This document shows positions 8,280 through 16,827 of a DNA stretch of 64,000 nucleotides, one piece after another. Both the position numbers and the translations under genes were made by a program. Position 1 is the first letter of the stretch; every line of letters begins with the position of its first letter. Under the pieces are notes generated by a model that made no database searches, was not told where the DNA came from, and saw only the letters and a program-made list of their open reading frames with translations. The stretch is from Microbacterium candidum (lineage in GTDB: Bacteria; Actinomycetota; Actinomycetes; Actinomycetales; Microbacteriaceae), in contig NZ_JASXSZ010000003.1 of NCBI RefSeq assembly GCF_030315975.1, forward strand, positions 489,035-553,034. Direction: 5' to 3'.

Positions 8280-9364
8280 CCACGACGATGACGTTCGGGA
8301 TCACACGTCTGCCCATCCCGGCATCACTCGATGCACCGGAGGCGAAGGACCTCCGCGAATGGGTGCGCGTCGCCAACCTCACCACGCGCCACGACGCCGG
8401 GCACGGCGACCTCGACTACACGGCCGCCGAGCTGTTCGGCGCGTGGAGCGCCGACGCCGACTGGCTGAACATTCCGCTCATGGTGCGGGCTGGTGACACG
8501 ACCGCGGGCGTCGCAGTCCTGTCGATCGCGACGCAGCCCGGCACCGTCACGGCCGAGGCGGACTTCCAGGTCCTGCCCGAGTACCGCGGATCGGGCGCCG
8601 AAGAGGTCCTGATGGCCGCCGTCGAGGATGCGGCGCGGGAGCATGGCCGCACGAAGATCCACATCTTCACCGTCCACCGGCCCGTCTCGTCCGGCGATGA
8701 GATCCGACCGCCGAGCGGCTGGGGTTCCGTTCCGGCCGACGACCCGCAGACGCGGTGCATGCTGCGCAACGGGTTCGCGCTCGGTCAGGTGGAGCGCAAC
8801 AGCGTCTTCGACCTGCAGGCCGACCCGGCTCCCGTGCAGCGGGCGTTCGACGATGCGGTCGCATTCGCCGGCCCCGACTACCGGTATGTCGAGTGGACGA
8901 GCCCGACTCCGCCCGAGTACCGGGACGGCTACGCGTACGCGCTCTCGCGCATGGCGACCGATGTGCCGGCCGGATCGCTGGAGATCGAGGAGCAGGACTG
9001 GGATGCCGCGCGCATCGAGCGCCGCGACGCGCGACAGCGGGCGCAGCGTCTCCGTGTCTCGGTCGCCGCCGTCGTCCACGTTCCGACGGGCCGGATCGTT
9101 GCCTACAACGAACTCGTGATCGGCGACGACGACCCGACGGCGGCGACGGCGCAGTACGGCACGCTCGTCGTGAAGGAGCACCGCGGTCACCGCCTCGGCA
9201 CGATCGTGAAGACGGGCAACATCCTGCGCTGGCGCGAGGTCACGCCGGAGTCGCCGCGGATCTCCACGTTCAACGCGGAGGAGAACCGGCCGATGCTCGA
9301 CATCAACGAGGCCATCGGGTTCGTTCCGGTCTCGTGTGCCGGCGCCTGGGAGAAGGCGCTCTGA
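8276..9364 (+). CDS. GNAT-family protein with two acetyltransferase domains (paralog 2)
   Basis: A 362-residue paralog of the preceding gene, aligning over its whole length (ITRLPIPASLDAP versus LRPMPVPASVDAP at the N-terminus). The N-terminal acyl-CoA loop is PEYRGSGAEEVLM, closer to the Q/RxxGxG/A consensus than in paralog 1. The C-terminal domain has VKEHRGHRLGTIVK and STFNAEENRPMLDINEAIGF. The ATG sits inside the stop codon of paralog 1. A small hairpin and then mutM on the opposite strand follow. Function unknown beyond probable acetyl transfer. Confidence 0.85.
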   Translation: MTTTMTFGITRLPIPASLDAPEAKDLREWVRVANLTTRHDAGHGDLDYTAAELFGAWSADADWLNIPLMVRAGDTTAGVAVLSIATQPGTVTAEADFQVLPEYRGSGAEEVLMAAVEDAAREHGRTKIHIFTVHRPVSSGDEIRPPSGWGSVPADDPQTRCMLRNGFALGQVERNSVFDLQADPAPVQRAFDDAVAFAGPDYRYVEWTSPTPPEYRDGYAYALSRMATDVPAGSLEIEEQDWDAARIERRDARQRAQRLRVSVAAVVHVPTGRIVAYNELVIGDDDPTAATAQYGTLVVKEHRGHRLGTIVKTGNILRWREVTPESPRISTFNAEENRPMLDINEAIGFVPVSCAGAWEKAL

Positions 9365-9413
9365 TGGACGTCGAGCTCACCCGTGATCATCGGGGAGGCG
9401 AGGGGCACCTCGT

Positions 9414-9435
9414 CTCTCCGATGGCTGACGGAGAG
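9414..9435. terminator. Hairpin between convergent GNAT and mutM genes
   Basis: CTCTCCG (9414-9420) pairs with CGGAGAG (9429-9435) across an 8-nt loop, 50 nt after the plus-strand stop and 8 nt before the mutM stop. It is short, with no T run, so only a moderate terminator call. Confidence 0.45.
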
Positions 9436-9442
9436 CAGACGC

Positions 9443-10345
9443 TCAGCTGACGCGGACGATCCGCTGGCAGTGCCGGCAGAAATGGCTCGACCGGTTCATG
9501 AACGCGTCACGCACGATCGGCCGTCCGCAGCGCGGGCACGGCTGGCCGGTGCGTCCATAGGCGTTGAGGGAGTGCGCGAAGTAGCCTGCCTGCCCGTTGA
9601 CGTTGACGTACTGCGCGTCGAAGCTCGTGCCGCCTTCAGCGAGGGCCTTCTCGAGCACCGCGCGCACCTCGAGGAGGAGCCGGCGTGCGGCACGCGTCGA
9701 CAGCGCCTTCGCCGGCGTCTCCGGATGGATGCGGGCAGCCCACAACGACTCATCGGCGTAGATGTTGCCGATGCCGCTGACGACCGACTGATCCAGCAGC
9801 ACGCGTTTGATCGCGGAGTTCTTCCGGCCGAGCGCGGCGCGCCAGGCGTCGTCGTCGAATGCCGGGTCGAGCGGATCGCGCGCGATGTGCGCGACCTGGC
9901 TGGGAAGGACCGCCGCATCCGTCCCCCAGCCGGCGGGAGCCCCGTCGGCGGTGGCGACGAGATCGTCGATCGCGAGCGACCCGAACGTGCGCTGGTCGCT
10001 GAAGACGACCGCGAGCTCGCCGTGCTCGGGGTGCGCGATGTCGAGCCGCACTCGCTCGTGCCGTTCCGGCGATGCACCTGCGGAGCGCAGCAGCAGCTGT
10101 CCGCTCATCCCGAGATGGCCGACGACGGCGTGCGCCCCGTCGTCGACGGAGAGCCACAGGAACTTCCCCCGGCGCGCGGCGCCCGTGAAGGACGCGCCGG
10201 TCAGGCGCGCCTCGAAGTCCGCGGCGGTTCCCGCGTGGCGGGTGAGCGCGCGCTCGTCGAGCACCGTCGCCGCGAGGACCGTGGCGCCGATGACCGCGGG
10301 AGCGAGGCCGGCGCGGACCACCTCGACCTCGGGAAGCTCGGGCAC
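9443..10345 (-). CDS. mutM: Formamidopyrimidine-DNA glycosylase
   Basis: Base-excision repair enzyme removing 8-oxoguanine and formamidopyrimidines, 300 residues. The start is a GTG giving VPELPEVEVV, so that after Met removal the catalytic Pro-1 nucleophile and Glu-2 are N-terminal. Other marks are the Lys of RRGKFLWL (beta-hairpin), the helix-two-turn-helix GIGNIYADE, and a C-terminal zinc finger with Cys pairs CPRC and CRHC. The start overlaps the rnc stop codon (TAGTG), which argues for coupled translation. Confidence 0.97.
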   Translation of the reverse strand: MPELPEVEVVRAGLAPAVIGATVLAATVLDERALTRHAGTAADFEARLTGASFTGAARRGKFLWLSVDDGAHAVVGHLGMSGQLLLRSAGASPERHERVRLDIAHPEHGELAVVFSDQRTFGSLAIDDLVATADGAPAGWGTDAAVLPSQVAHIARDPLDPAFDDDAWRAALGRKNSAIKRVLLDQSVVSGIGNIYADESLWAARIHPETPAKALSTRAARRLLLEVRAVLEKALAEGGTSFDAQYVNVNGQAGYFAHSLNAYGRTGQPCPRCGRPIVRDAFMNRSSHFCRHCQRIVRVS

Positions 10346-11046
10346 TAGCGGTCGCTGCCCGGACGCCCGCTGAGCTCGTGCCACGCGGTGAGCGCGGCAG
10401 CCATCTCGGCGTGCTTCTTGCTGGAGCCGGTGCCCTCGGTCGACAGGTCGCCGACCGACACGGTCGCGGTGAAGGTGCGGTCGTGGTCGGGGCCGGTGGA
10501 GGTCACGTCATAGACGGGCGCGGCAAGGCCGAGTCGCGCCGCGATCTCCTGCAGCGCCGTCTTCGGATCGACGGCCGCACCGTACCGCTCGGGGTCCGCC
10601 AGCAGCGGGCGGACGAGTCCTCGGACCAGAGTGGTCGCCGCATCCTGGCCCGCCGAGAGGTACGTGGCCCCGATCAGGGCCTCCATCGTGTCGGCGAGGA
10701 TCGAGTCCTTGTCGCGGCCGCCGGTGCGGTCTTCGCCACGCCCGAGGAGGACGTACTCCCCCACCCCGATGCCACGGGCGACCTCTGCCAGGGCGACCGT
10801 CGACACGACGCTCGCGCGCCGCTTCGCCAACGACCCCTCGTCGAGGTCGGGCAGCGTCGTGTACAGGAGCACCGTCACGGCCTGGCCGAGCACCGAGTCG
10901 CCGAGGAATTCGAGGCGCTCGTTGTGCGGCACGCCGCCGTGCTCGTATGCCCACGAACGATGGGTCAGTGCAAGAGAAAGAAGCTCGGGGTCGATATCGA
11001 CCCCGAGCTTCTCGAGGAGTTCGCGCTGGTGCGCTCGGTCCGTCAC
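10345..11046 (-). CDS. rnc: Ribonuclease III
   Basis: Double-strand-specific endoribonuclease for rRNA and mRNA processing, 233 residues. The signature helix NERLEFLGDSVL holds the catalytic acidic residues; a second acidic site is in DTMEALIGA. A dsRNA-binding domain occupies roughly the last 70 residues (PKTALQEIAARL to SSKKHAEMAAALTAW). The GTG start lies 10 nt after the rpmF stop. The rpmF-rnc-mutM order, preceded by yceD, is typical of actinobacteria. Confidence 0.97.
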   Translation of the reverse strand: MTDRAHQRELLEKLGVDIDPELLSLALTHRSWAYEHGGVPHNERLEFLGDSVLGQAVTVLLYTTLPDLDEGSLAKRRASVVSTVALAEVARGIGVGEYVLLGRGEDRTGGRDKDSILADTMEALIGATYLSAGQDAATTLVRGLVRPLLADPERYGAAVDPKTALQEIAARLGLAAPVYDVTSTGPDHDRTFTATVSVGDLSTEGTGSSKKHAEMAAALTAWHELSGRPGSDR

Positions 11047-11056
11047 GGAACGCTGA

Positions 11057-11266
11057 TCAGACGTCGGCGACCTTGCGGCCCTTGTACTCGAGGAACAGCT
11101 CCGTGCCCTGCGAGTCGGTGACGACCTTCGCCTGGTGCGGGCGGCTGTAGACGACCTTGCCGTTCTCGATGGTCTTGACGAGGGCGGGAGCCTCGGCCTT
11201 CCACTGCGCGCGACGCGAGCGGGTGTTCGAGCGCGAGACCTTGCGCTTCGGGGGGTTGCCTGCCAT
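11057..11266 (-). CDS. rpmF: 50S ribosomal protein L32
   Basis: A 69-residue ribosomal protein starting MAGNPPKRKVSRSNTRSRRA, the standard L32 opening. The four Cys of the zinc-binding form are absent, so this is a Cys-free paralog type; its C-terminus (VVTDSQGTELFLEYKGRKVA) is longer than the E. coli protein. A GAGAAGAA-type site precedes the ATG. It sits between yceD and rnc, as expected. Confidence 0.95.
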   Translation of the reverse strand: MAGNPPKRKVSRSNTRSRRAQWKAEAPALVKTIENGKVVYSRPHQAKVVTDSQGTELFLEYKGRKVADV

Positions 11267-11285
11267 GGTTCTTCTCTTTTCGTTC

Positions 11286-11843
11286 CTAGGTCTGGGGTGT
11301 CGACTCGGAGCCCGAGCCGTCAGCCGGCTCCTCCGCATAACCGGCGAGCGCTGCCCAGCGTGGATCGAGGGGCTCTCGCGGTTCTGCATCGGCGCTGTCG
11401 GCACGCAATTCGCCTGTTTCGGGATCGAGTCCCGGGCAATCAGGCCGACAGACCGGCTGAAACGGAAGCGAGAGGACGATGGCGTCCCTGACCGCGGTTT
11501 CAAGATCCACGTGGTCGTCTTGAACCTCGAAGTCACTCGCTTCCTCTCCAGGATACGCGAAAAGCTCCTGGAACTCGACTTCGACAGGCGCGGCGATGTC
11601 AGTCAGGCATCGTCCGCACACTCCGGCGTAGTCCGCACGCATCGTCGCGGACACCAGGATTCCTTCGTGGACCGACTCCAGACGGGCATCGATCTCGATC
11701 TGCTCGCCCTCGGGGACGGAGACGAGTCCCTCGCCCCAGCGCTCCGTCAGGACGGGGTCGAGCTCGATCTCGCGCATCTCTCCGGGCTTGCGGACGATGT
11801 CGCGCACGTTGACGCTGAACGGTCCGGGTCTGCGATTCCTCAC
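11286..11843 (-). CDS. YceD / DUF177 family protein
   Basis: A 185-residue protein of the DUF177 family, which accompanies rpmF in most bacteria and is implicated in 23S rRNA and L32 accumulation. A conserved CGRCLT motif lies near residues 75-80, and two further Cys (PVCRPDCPG) near 130-135 suggest a metal site. The C-terminal tail is acidic and disordered. A GTG start is supported by TAGAAT 6 nt upstream, so the four-gene operon yceD-rpmF-rnc-mutM seems to start with a leaderless message. Confidence 0.92.
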   Translation of the reverse strand: MRNRRPGPFSVNVRDIVRKPGEMREIELDPVLTERWGEGLVSVPEGEQIEIDARLESVHEGILVSATMRADYAGVCGRCLTDIAAPVEVEFQELFAYPGEEASDFEVQDDHVDLETAVRDAIVLSLPFQPVCRPDCPGLDPETGELRADSADAEPREPLDPRWAALAGYAEEPADGSGSESTPQT

Positions 11844-11849
11844 CCGGGG

Positions 11850-11855
11850 ATTCTA
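11850..11855 (-). promoter_or_regulatory. Candidate leaderless -10 element of yceD-rpmF-rnc-mutM
   Basis: TAGAAT on the minus strand, then 6 nt and the yceD GTG. This is among the closest matches to a consensus -10 in the housekeeping half. Confidence 0.5.
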
Positions 11856-11895
11856 CCGGCGGACGGCTGGGAAGGGCTTGTTCGCCGAGCGACGT

Positions 11896-12393
11896 TCAGA
11901 TGCCTCGCGCGCCGGTGTCCAGGAAGCGTGCGACGGCGTCCGGCACGAACGGCGACACGTCTCCGCCGAGACCCGCGACCTGCCGCACGAGCGAGCTCGA
12001 GACGAGCGCATGGGCGGGGTCCGGCAGGAGGAAGACGGTCTCGATGCCGGCGAGGTGGCGGTTGACGATCGCCATCGGCGTCTCGTACGCGACATCCACC
12101 TGCGAGCGGATCCCCTTGACGAGCACGCCTGCGCCCACATCCGTCGCGTAATCGACGAGGAGACCCATGGCCCAGGAGGACACGACGACGTCGCCCTCGA
12201 CGCCGCCCTCGGCGATGGACTGCTCGAGCAGCGCGAGACGCTGCGCGATCGGCAGCATCGCCTCCTTGCCCGGGTTGTGGACGACGACGACGTGGGTCGT
12301 GTCGTACAGCGATGCGGCGCGGCGGATCACATCGAGGTGACCGAGGGTCGGGGGGTCGAACGAACCGGGGACGACGGCGATGCGGTTGCTCAC
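11896..12393 (-). CDS. coaD: Phosphopantetheine adenylyltransferase
   Basis: Penultimate enzyme of coenzyme A biosynthesis, transferring AMP from ATP to 4'-phosphopantetheine; 165 residues, the usual size. The N-terminus has [14 protein letters not shown], containing the nucleotidyltransferase TxGH motif. The [12 protein letters not shown] segment and the C-terminal [16 protein letters not shown] complete the family pattern. The GTG start has TAGGCT 7 nt upstream. It lies 31 nt downstream of recG on the same strand, so it may be served both by recG readthrough and its own promoter. Confidence 0.97.
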   Translation of the reverse strand: MSNRIAVVPGSFDPPTLGHLDVIRRAASLYDTTHVVVVHNPGKEAMLPIAQRLALLEQSIAEGGVEGDVVVSSWAMGLLVDYATDVGAGVLVKGIRSQVDVAYETPMAIVNRHLAGIETVFLLPDPAHALVSSSLVRQVAGLGGDVSPFVPDAVARFLDTGARGI

Positions 12394-12400
12394 GGCATCC

Positions 12401-12406
12401 AGCCTA
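12401..12406 (-). promoter_or_regulatory. Candidate leaderless -10 element of coaD
   Basis: TAGGCT on the minus strand, 7 nt before the coaD GTG, in the short recG-coaD gap. Confidence 0.4.
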
Positions 12407-12424
12407 AAGCGTCGGGCTCGCCGC

Positions 12425-14593
12425 TCAGTTCCGCGCCATGGCGGCGCGCTCGGCCGCATCCAGACGCCGTTCGATGGCGGACGCCAGACCCGGATGCATC
12501 TTCAGCACGGGATCGGCATCGAGGATGCGCTCGGCCTCCTGGCGTGCGAGGGCGATGAGATCGCCGTCCTTCACCACGCGCAGCAGGCGCAGGGACGTCC
12601 GGGCACCGGATTGGGCGTCGCCGAGCACATCGCCCTCGCCGCGCAGCTCGAGGTCGACCTCGGCGAGCTGGAAGCCGTCGAGCGTCTCCGCGACGGCCTC
12701 GACGCGCTCGCGCGCGGGCGTGCCGAGCTGCGCCTCGGTGACGAGGAGGCAGAGGCCGGGGACGGAACCGCGCCCCACACGTCCGCGCAGCTGGTGGAGC
12801 TGCGAGACGCCGAACCGGTCGGCCTCGAGGATGACGATGGTCGACGCGTTCGGCACGTCGACGCCGACTTCGATCACCGTCGTCGCGACGAGGACGTCGA
12901 CCTCCCCCGCCGCGACGGCGCGCATGATGGCGTCCTTCTCTTCGCCGGACATCCGGCCGTGCAGGATCTCGACCCTGAGGTCTGCGAACAACGGATGCCG
13001 TGACAGCAGGTCGGCCGCCTGCACGACGCCCCATCGCGCCTTCGCCGATTCACCGGCGACGGGCGCGTCCGCGGGCTCGACGTCGTCTTTCGACGCCGCC
13101 GACGACGACTCCGCGTCGATCGCTGCGCACACGACGAACACCTGGTGCCCCTTCGCCACCTCCTCCGCAGCGCGCTCCCACACGCGGGTGAACCAGCCCG
13201 GCTTCTCGTCGAGCGGGGCGACGAACGTGTCGATGCCCGCGCGGCCCTGCGGCATCGTGCGGATCGTGGAGACGTCGAGGTCGCCGAACACGGTCATGGC
13301 GACCGTCCGCGGAATGGGGGTCGCGGTGAGGACGAGGGCGTGCGGGCTGGTGCCCTTCGCCCTGAGGGTCTCGCGCTGCTCGACGCCGAAGCGGTGCTGC
13401 TCGTCGACGACGACGAGCCCGAGATCGGCGAAGGTCGTGGAATCGCTGAGGAGCGCGTGCGTCCCGACGACGATGAGCGCCTGCCCGGCCGCGACCCGCA
13501 GTGCGGCCTTGCGTCGCTCGGCCGCGCCCATCTGCCCGGTGAGGAGCGTCGGCATGAGCTGCGGGGCGAGCTCCGGTCCGAGCATCTTGGCGATCGATCG
13601 AAGGTGCTGCGCGGCGAGCACCTCCGTCGGCGCGATGAGCGCGGACTGGCCGCCGGACTGAGCCACCTGGAGCATGGCGCGCAGCGCCACGAGCGTCTTG
13701 CCGGACCCGACCTCGCCCTGGACGAGGCGATTCATCGGCCAGTCGCCCACGAGATCGACCGCCACCTGGGCGCCCACCGACTCCTGGTCGGGAGTGAGCG
13801 GGAACGGCAGCTCCGCATCGAACCGCTCCAGCAGGCCGCCGGGCTCGCGCTTCACGGCGGACAGCATGCGCACGAACTGCCGCTGCTGCAGGAGCGCGGT
13901 CTGCAGGACGAGCGCCTCGTGCATCCGGAGCGTGCGTCGCGCCGGCGGGATCTGGTCGTCGAAGTCGGGACGGTGGATGCGCAGCAGTGCGTCGCGCGCG
14001 GTCAGGAGCTTGTGCCGCTGGCGGAGGTCTTCCGGCAGCGGATCGGGCACCTCGCCGAGCCCGTCGAGGATCAGCCCGATCGTCTTCTGGATCTGCCACG
14101 TCGACAGGGCCGAGGTCGCGGGGTAGATCGGGATCGGGAGGTTCGCGTAGGCCTCCACGTTCATCCGTGCTTCGGACTCGTCGTCGAGGAGCTGGTATTC
14201 GGGATGCGCGAACTGGAGCCCGCCGCGATACTCGCCGACCTTGCCCGCGAAGATGCCGCGCCGTCCGGCGCGCAGCTCGCCGAGCCGCCAGGCCTGGTTG
14301 AAGAAGGTCAGCGACACCTCGCCCTGGCCGTCTCCGATGACGACCTCGACGATGCTGCCGCGGCGGTTCTGCATCCGCCGCTCAGAAGCGCTCTTGATCT
14401 CTGCGACGATCGTGACGAGGTCGCCCACGCGCAGCGACGAGATCGGGGTGAGCTCTCCGCGCTTGGCGTACCGGCGCGGGTAGTGCGAGAGCAGGTCGCC
14501 GACCGTGCGCATGCCGAAGGCGCGCTCGAGCGCCTTGGCGGTCTTGCCGCCGACGGCGCCGTCGAGCCGCGCATCCAGCGTGTAACCCGTCAT
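12425..14593 (-). CDS. recG: ATP-dependent DNA helicase RecG
   Basis: Branch-migrating helicase for stalled forks and Holliday junctions, 722 residues. The N-terminal wedge/OB domain ([16 protein letters not shown] then VTIVAEI) precedes an SF2 motor with Walker A GEVGSGKT, motif II DEQHRFG (the RecG form of DEAD/DEAH), TATPIPRT, and motif [12 protein letters not shown]. An insert after [11 protein letters not shown] is Asp/Ala-rich and probably a surface loop. The ATG at 14593 begins [10 protein letters not shown]. Confidence 0.96.
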   Translation of the reverse strand: MTGYTLDARLDGAVGGKTAKALERAFGMRTVGDLLSHYPRRYAKRGELTPISSLRVGDLVTIVAEIKSASERRMQNRRGSIVEVVIGDGQGEVSLTFFNQAWRLGELRAGRRGIFAGKVGEYRGGLQFAHPEYQLLDDESEARMNVEAYANLPIPIYPATSALSTWQIQKTIGLILDGLGEVPDPLPEDLRQRHKLLTARDALLRIHRPDFDDQIPPARRTLRMHEALVLQTALLQQRQFVRMLSAVKREPGGLLERFDAELPFPLTPDQESVGAQVAVDLVGDWPMNRLVQGEVGSGKTLVALRAMLQVAQSGGQSALIAPTEVLAAQHLRSIAKMLGPELAPQLMPTLLTGQMGAAERRKAALRVAAGQALIVVGTHALLSDSTTFADLGLVVVDEQHRFGVEQRETLRAKGTSPHALVLTATPIPRTVAMTVFGDLDVSTIRTMPQGRAGIDTFVAPLDEKPGWFTRVWERAAEEVAKGHQVFVVCAAIDAESSSAASKDDVEPADAPVAGESAKARWGVVQAADLLSRHPLFADLRVEILHGRMSGEEKDAIMRAVAAGEVDVLVATTVIEVGVDVPNASTIVILEADRFGVSQLHQLRGRVGRGSVPGLCLLVTEAQLGTPARERVEAVAETLDGFQLAEVDLELRGEGDVLGDAQSGARTSLRLLRVVKDGDLIALARQEAERILDADPVLKMHPGLASAIERRLDAAERAAMARN

Positions 14594-14730
14594 GTCGCCG
14601 CCGGAGCACCGTTCGGGACGCCCCGCGATTCGGGAGATGTGCGCGGGAGGAGATGCTGACTCATCGCGCCCAGACTATCCGCGCCGTGCGACATCGGGGG
14701 TCCGCATCCGTCCCGCCTCGTCCGGGCCGA

Positions 14731-14736
14731 TAGGTT
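14731..14736 (+). promoter_or_regulatory. Candidate leaderless -10 element of rsmD
   Basis: TAGGTT, then 6 nt and the rsmD GTG at 14743. Confidence 0.45.
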
Positions 14737-14742
14737 GTCGCT

Positions 14743-15303
14743 GTGACCCGCATCATCGCCGGCCGCGCCGGCTCGCTCACGCTCGACGTCCCCGACGCCG
14801 GCACCCGCCCCACGAGCGACCGCGTGCGCGAGTCCCTGTTCGGCTCGCTGGAATCCGCCGATGCGCTCCGCGGGGCGGCGGTGCTCGACCTGTACGCGGG
14901 CTCCGGCGCCCTCGGGCTCGAAGCCCTGAGCCGGGGGGCTGCGACGGCCGATCTCGTCGAGAAGTCGGCGCGCGCCGCGACGGTCGCACAGCGCAACGCC
15001 GCACGCGTCGCCAAGGCGCTCGGGCGGGATGCGGCCATCCGCGTGCATCGCGTCGCCGCCGACGCGTTCCTCGCGACCGGCGCGACGATGTGGGATCTCG
15101 TCTTCGTCGACCCTCCGTACGACCTCGGCGAGGCGGAGCTCGCGATCACACTCTCCCGGCTCACCCCCCGACTGCGGGACGCCGGCATCATCGTGATCGA
15201 ACGGGCCAGCCGCTCGCCGGAGCCGTCGCTGCCCGACGGGATGACGGTGTCGCGCTCGAAGAAGTACGGCGATACGACCCTGTGGTGGGCCGAGCACGTG
15301 TGA
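14743..15303 (+). CDS. rsmD: 16S rRNA (guanine-N2)-methyltransferase RsmD
   Basis: SAM-dependent methyltransferase for G966 (E. coli numbering) of 16S rRNA, 186 residues. It opens MTRIIAGRAGSLTLDVP; the family marker RPTSDRVRESLF follows; the SAM-binding loop is VLDLYAGSGALGLEALSRGA; the catalytic motif is DPPYD. It is divergent from recG and runs convergently into thiL, with 1 nt between the two stop codons. In many genomes coaD follows rsmD; here the two lie close but on opposite strands. Confidence 0.96.
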   Translation: MTRIIAGRAGSLTLDVPDAGTRPTSDRVRESLFGSLESADALRGAAVLDLYAGSGALGLEALSRGAATADLVEKSARAATVAQRNAARVAKALGRDAAIRVHRVAADAFLATGATMWDLVFVDPPYDLGEAELAITLSRLTPRLRDAGIIVIERASRSPEPSLPDGMTVSRSKKYGDTTLWWAEHV

Positions 15304-15304
15304 C

Positions 15305-16306
15305 TCAGCCCCGGCCGGCATCCCAATCGGCGTAGGGGTCCCACCCGCCGCGCTCCTCGTACGGCGTGCCGTCCACGCTGACGGGTGACGGACCCGCCGC
15401 GACGACCACGCCGATCGGGCGGAAGCCCGCGGGAACCGCCCCGGGCGGGAAGCACGCCAGCAGCGCGTGGTCCTCGCCGCCGGTGAGCGCACCGTGCAGA
15501 TCCGAGCCGAGTGCAGACGCATGCAGGTCGATCGTGATGCCGGAGGCCGTCGCCATCCGCCGCGCGTCGAGCGCGAGCCCGTCGGACACGTCCATCATGG
15601 CCGTCGCCCCGGCATCCGCCGCGACCGGTCCGAGCGAGACGGGTGGATGCGGACGCAGCTGCGCGATCACGGCCTCCTGCTCATCGCGGCCGAGCGCGTC
15701 CGCATCGATCGCGACCGGCACGCCCTCGGCATCCCGGAAGCGGTCGAACAGGATGCGGAGTCCCGCCGCAGCGCGCCCGGTCTCCCCCGCGATCGCCACG
15801 ACGTCGCCCACGCGAGCGCCGCTGCGCAGCACCGGCTCCCTGCCGTCGAGCACGCCGAGCGCCGTCACCGCGATCGTCAGCGTCGCCGAGACCGTCAGGT
15901 CTCCGCCTTCGACGGCGCATCCGGGCGCGAGCTCGGCGCACCCCGCACGCAGCCCTTCGGCGAGCCCCTCCACGAAGGAGAGCCGGGTGTCGTCGGGCAT
16001 CGCGAGAGCGACGAGCAGCGCCGTCGGGCGTGCGCCCATCGCGGCGACGTCGGCGAGATTCACCGCCGCGGCCTTGAACCCGAGATCGAACGCATTCGAC
16101 CAGGCGAGCCGGAAGTCCGGGCCGTGCACCAGCGTGTCGACCGTCGCGACGACACGCCCGTCCGGGACCGCGAGCACCGCTGCGTCATCACCCGGGCCGA
16201 CGACCGCCGCCGAGGCGCCGATGCGCTCCAGGATGCGGCCGAGGATGCGGCCCTCCGACAGTTCCCCGACGGTCGGGTCAGGGCCGGTCGGATCGGGCGC
16301 GGTCAT
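15305..16306 (-). CDS. thiL: Thiamine-monophosphate kinase
   Basis: Phosphorylates thiamine monophosphate to thiamine diphosphate, the active cofactor. 333 residues. Diagnostic stretches are GPGDDAAVLAVPDG near the N-terminus (metal and ATP binding), NLADVAAMGARPTALLVAL, GGDLTVS, and the C-terminal DVSDGLALDARR and TGGEDHALL motifs. The ATG at 16306 has TACGGT 6 nt upstream; GGAGGG lies between but abuts the start, so a leaderless start is likelier. It is divergent from the DUF3515 gene with only 32 nt between the start codons. Confidence 0.95.
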   Translation of the reverse strand: MTAPDPTGPDPTVGELSEGRILGRILERIGASAAVVGPGDDAAVLAVPDGRVVATVDTLVHGPDFRLAWSNAFDLGFKAAAVNLADVAAMGARPTALLVALAMPDDTRLSFVEGLAEGLRAGCAELAPGCAVEGGDLTVSATLTIAVTALGVLDGREPVLRSGARVGDVVAIAGETGRAAAGLRILFDRFRDAEGVPVAIDADALGRDEQEAVIAQLRPHPPVSLGPVAADAGATAMMDVSDGLALDARRMATASGITIDLHASALGSDLHGALTGGEDHALLACFPPGAVPAGFRPIGVVVAAGPSPVSVDGTPYEERGGWDPYADWDAGRG

Positions 16307-16312
16307 CCCTCC

Positions 16313-16318
16313 ACCGTA
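16313..16318 (-). promoter_or_regulatory. Candidate leaderless -10 element of thiL
   Basis: TACGGT on the minus strand, 6 nt before the thiL ATG. It lies back to back with the -10 of the divergent lipoprotein gene, so the two promoters almost touch. Confidence 0.45.
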
Positions 16319-16326
16319 GCCCGGCG

Positions 16327-16332
16327 TAGCCT
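16327..16332 (+). promoter_or_regulatory. Candidate leaderless -10 element of the DUF3515 gene
   Basis: TAGCCT followed by GGAGGG and the GTG at 16339. The hexamer is 6 nt from the start, and GGAGGG is too close to serve as a normal ribosome binding site. Confidence 0.45.
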
Positions 16333-16338
16333 GGAGGG

Positions 16339-16827
16339 GTGACCCGCGCCCGCCGTATCCTCGCCTGTGCCGCTGCCGTGCTGGCTGCGACCTTCGCACT
16401 CGCCGGGTGCACGTCGACCGTCTCGCTCGCCCCTGCCGACGACGCGAACAACCCGCATTGCGCGGATGTCATGGTCCGCCTGCCGGACGCGGTCTCGACT
16501 GCCGATCGCGTCTGGACGGACGCGCAGGCCACGGCGTCGTGGGGTGGGCCGCCGTCCTCGGTCATCCTCGCGTGCGGCGTCGCGGTGCCGGGCCCGACCG
16601 TGCTCCCGTGCGTCGCCTTCCAGGGCGTCGACTGGATCGTCGCCGACGGCAAGAACCACGTCGCGACCGTCACGACGTTCGGCCGCAAGCCCGCGATCCA
16701 GGTGATGGTCGACACCAGCAAGGTCGACTTCAACGCCGTGCTGAACTCGATCAGCATCGCTGTGAACGGCGGTCGCCTGCCGACGACGGGCGATCAGTGC
16801 ACCGCCCCGGCGACCCCGTCCAAGTAG
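16339..16827 (+). CDS. DUF3515-family lipoprotein
   Basis: A 162-residue secreted lipoprotein. The signal peptide has Arg at 3, 5 and 6, a hydrophobic Ala/Leu core, and the lipobox LAGC, so Cys-23 is the likely lipidated residue. The mature part matches the actinobacterial DUF3515 pattern (CADVMVRLP, SWGGPPSSVILACGV, FQGVDWIVADG), whose function is unknown. Neighbours thiL and ddl are typical for this family in Microbacteriaceae. Its stop directly abuts the ddl stop on the other strand. Confidence 0.9.
   Translation: MTRARRILACAAAVLAATFALAGCTSTVSLAPADDANNPHCADVMVRLPDAVSTADRVWTDAQATASWGGPPSSVILACGVAVPGPTVLPCVAFQGVDWIVADGKNHVATVTTFGRKPAIQVMVDTSKVDFNAVLNSISIAVNGGRLPTTGDQCTAPATPSK

Noticed and set aside
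9364..9450. A 28-codon frame after the second GNAT gene
   Set aside because: It has no ribosome binding site, and its second half is the terminator hairpin, which explains the open frame.
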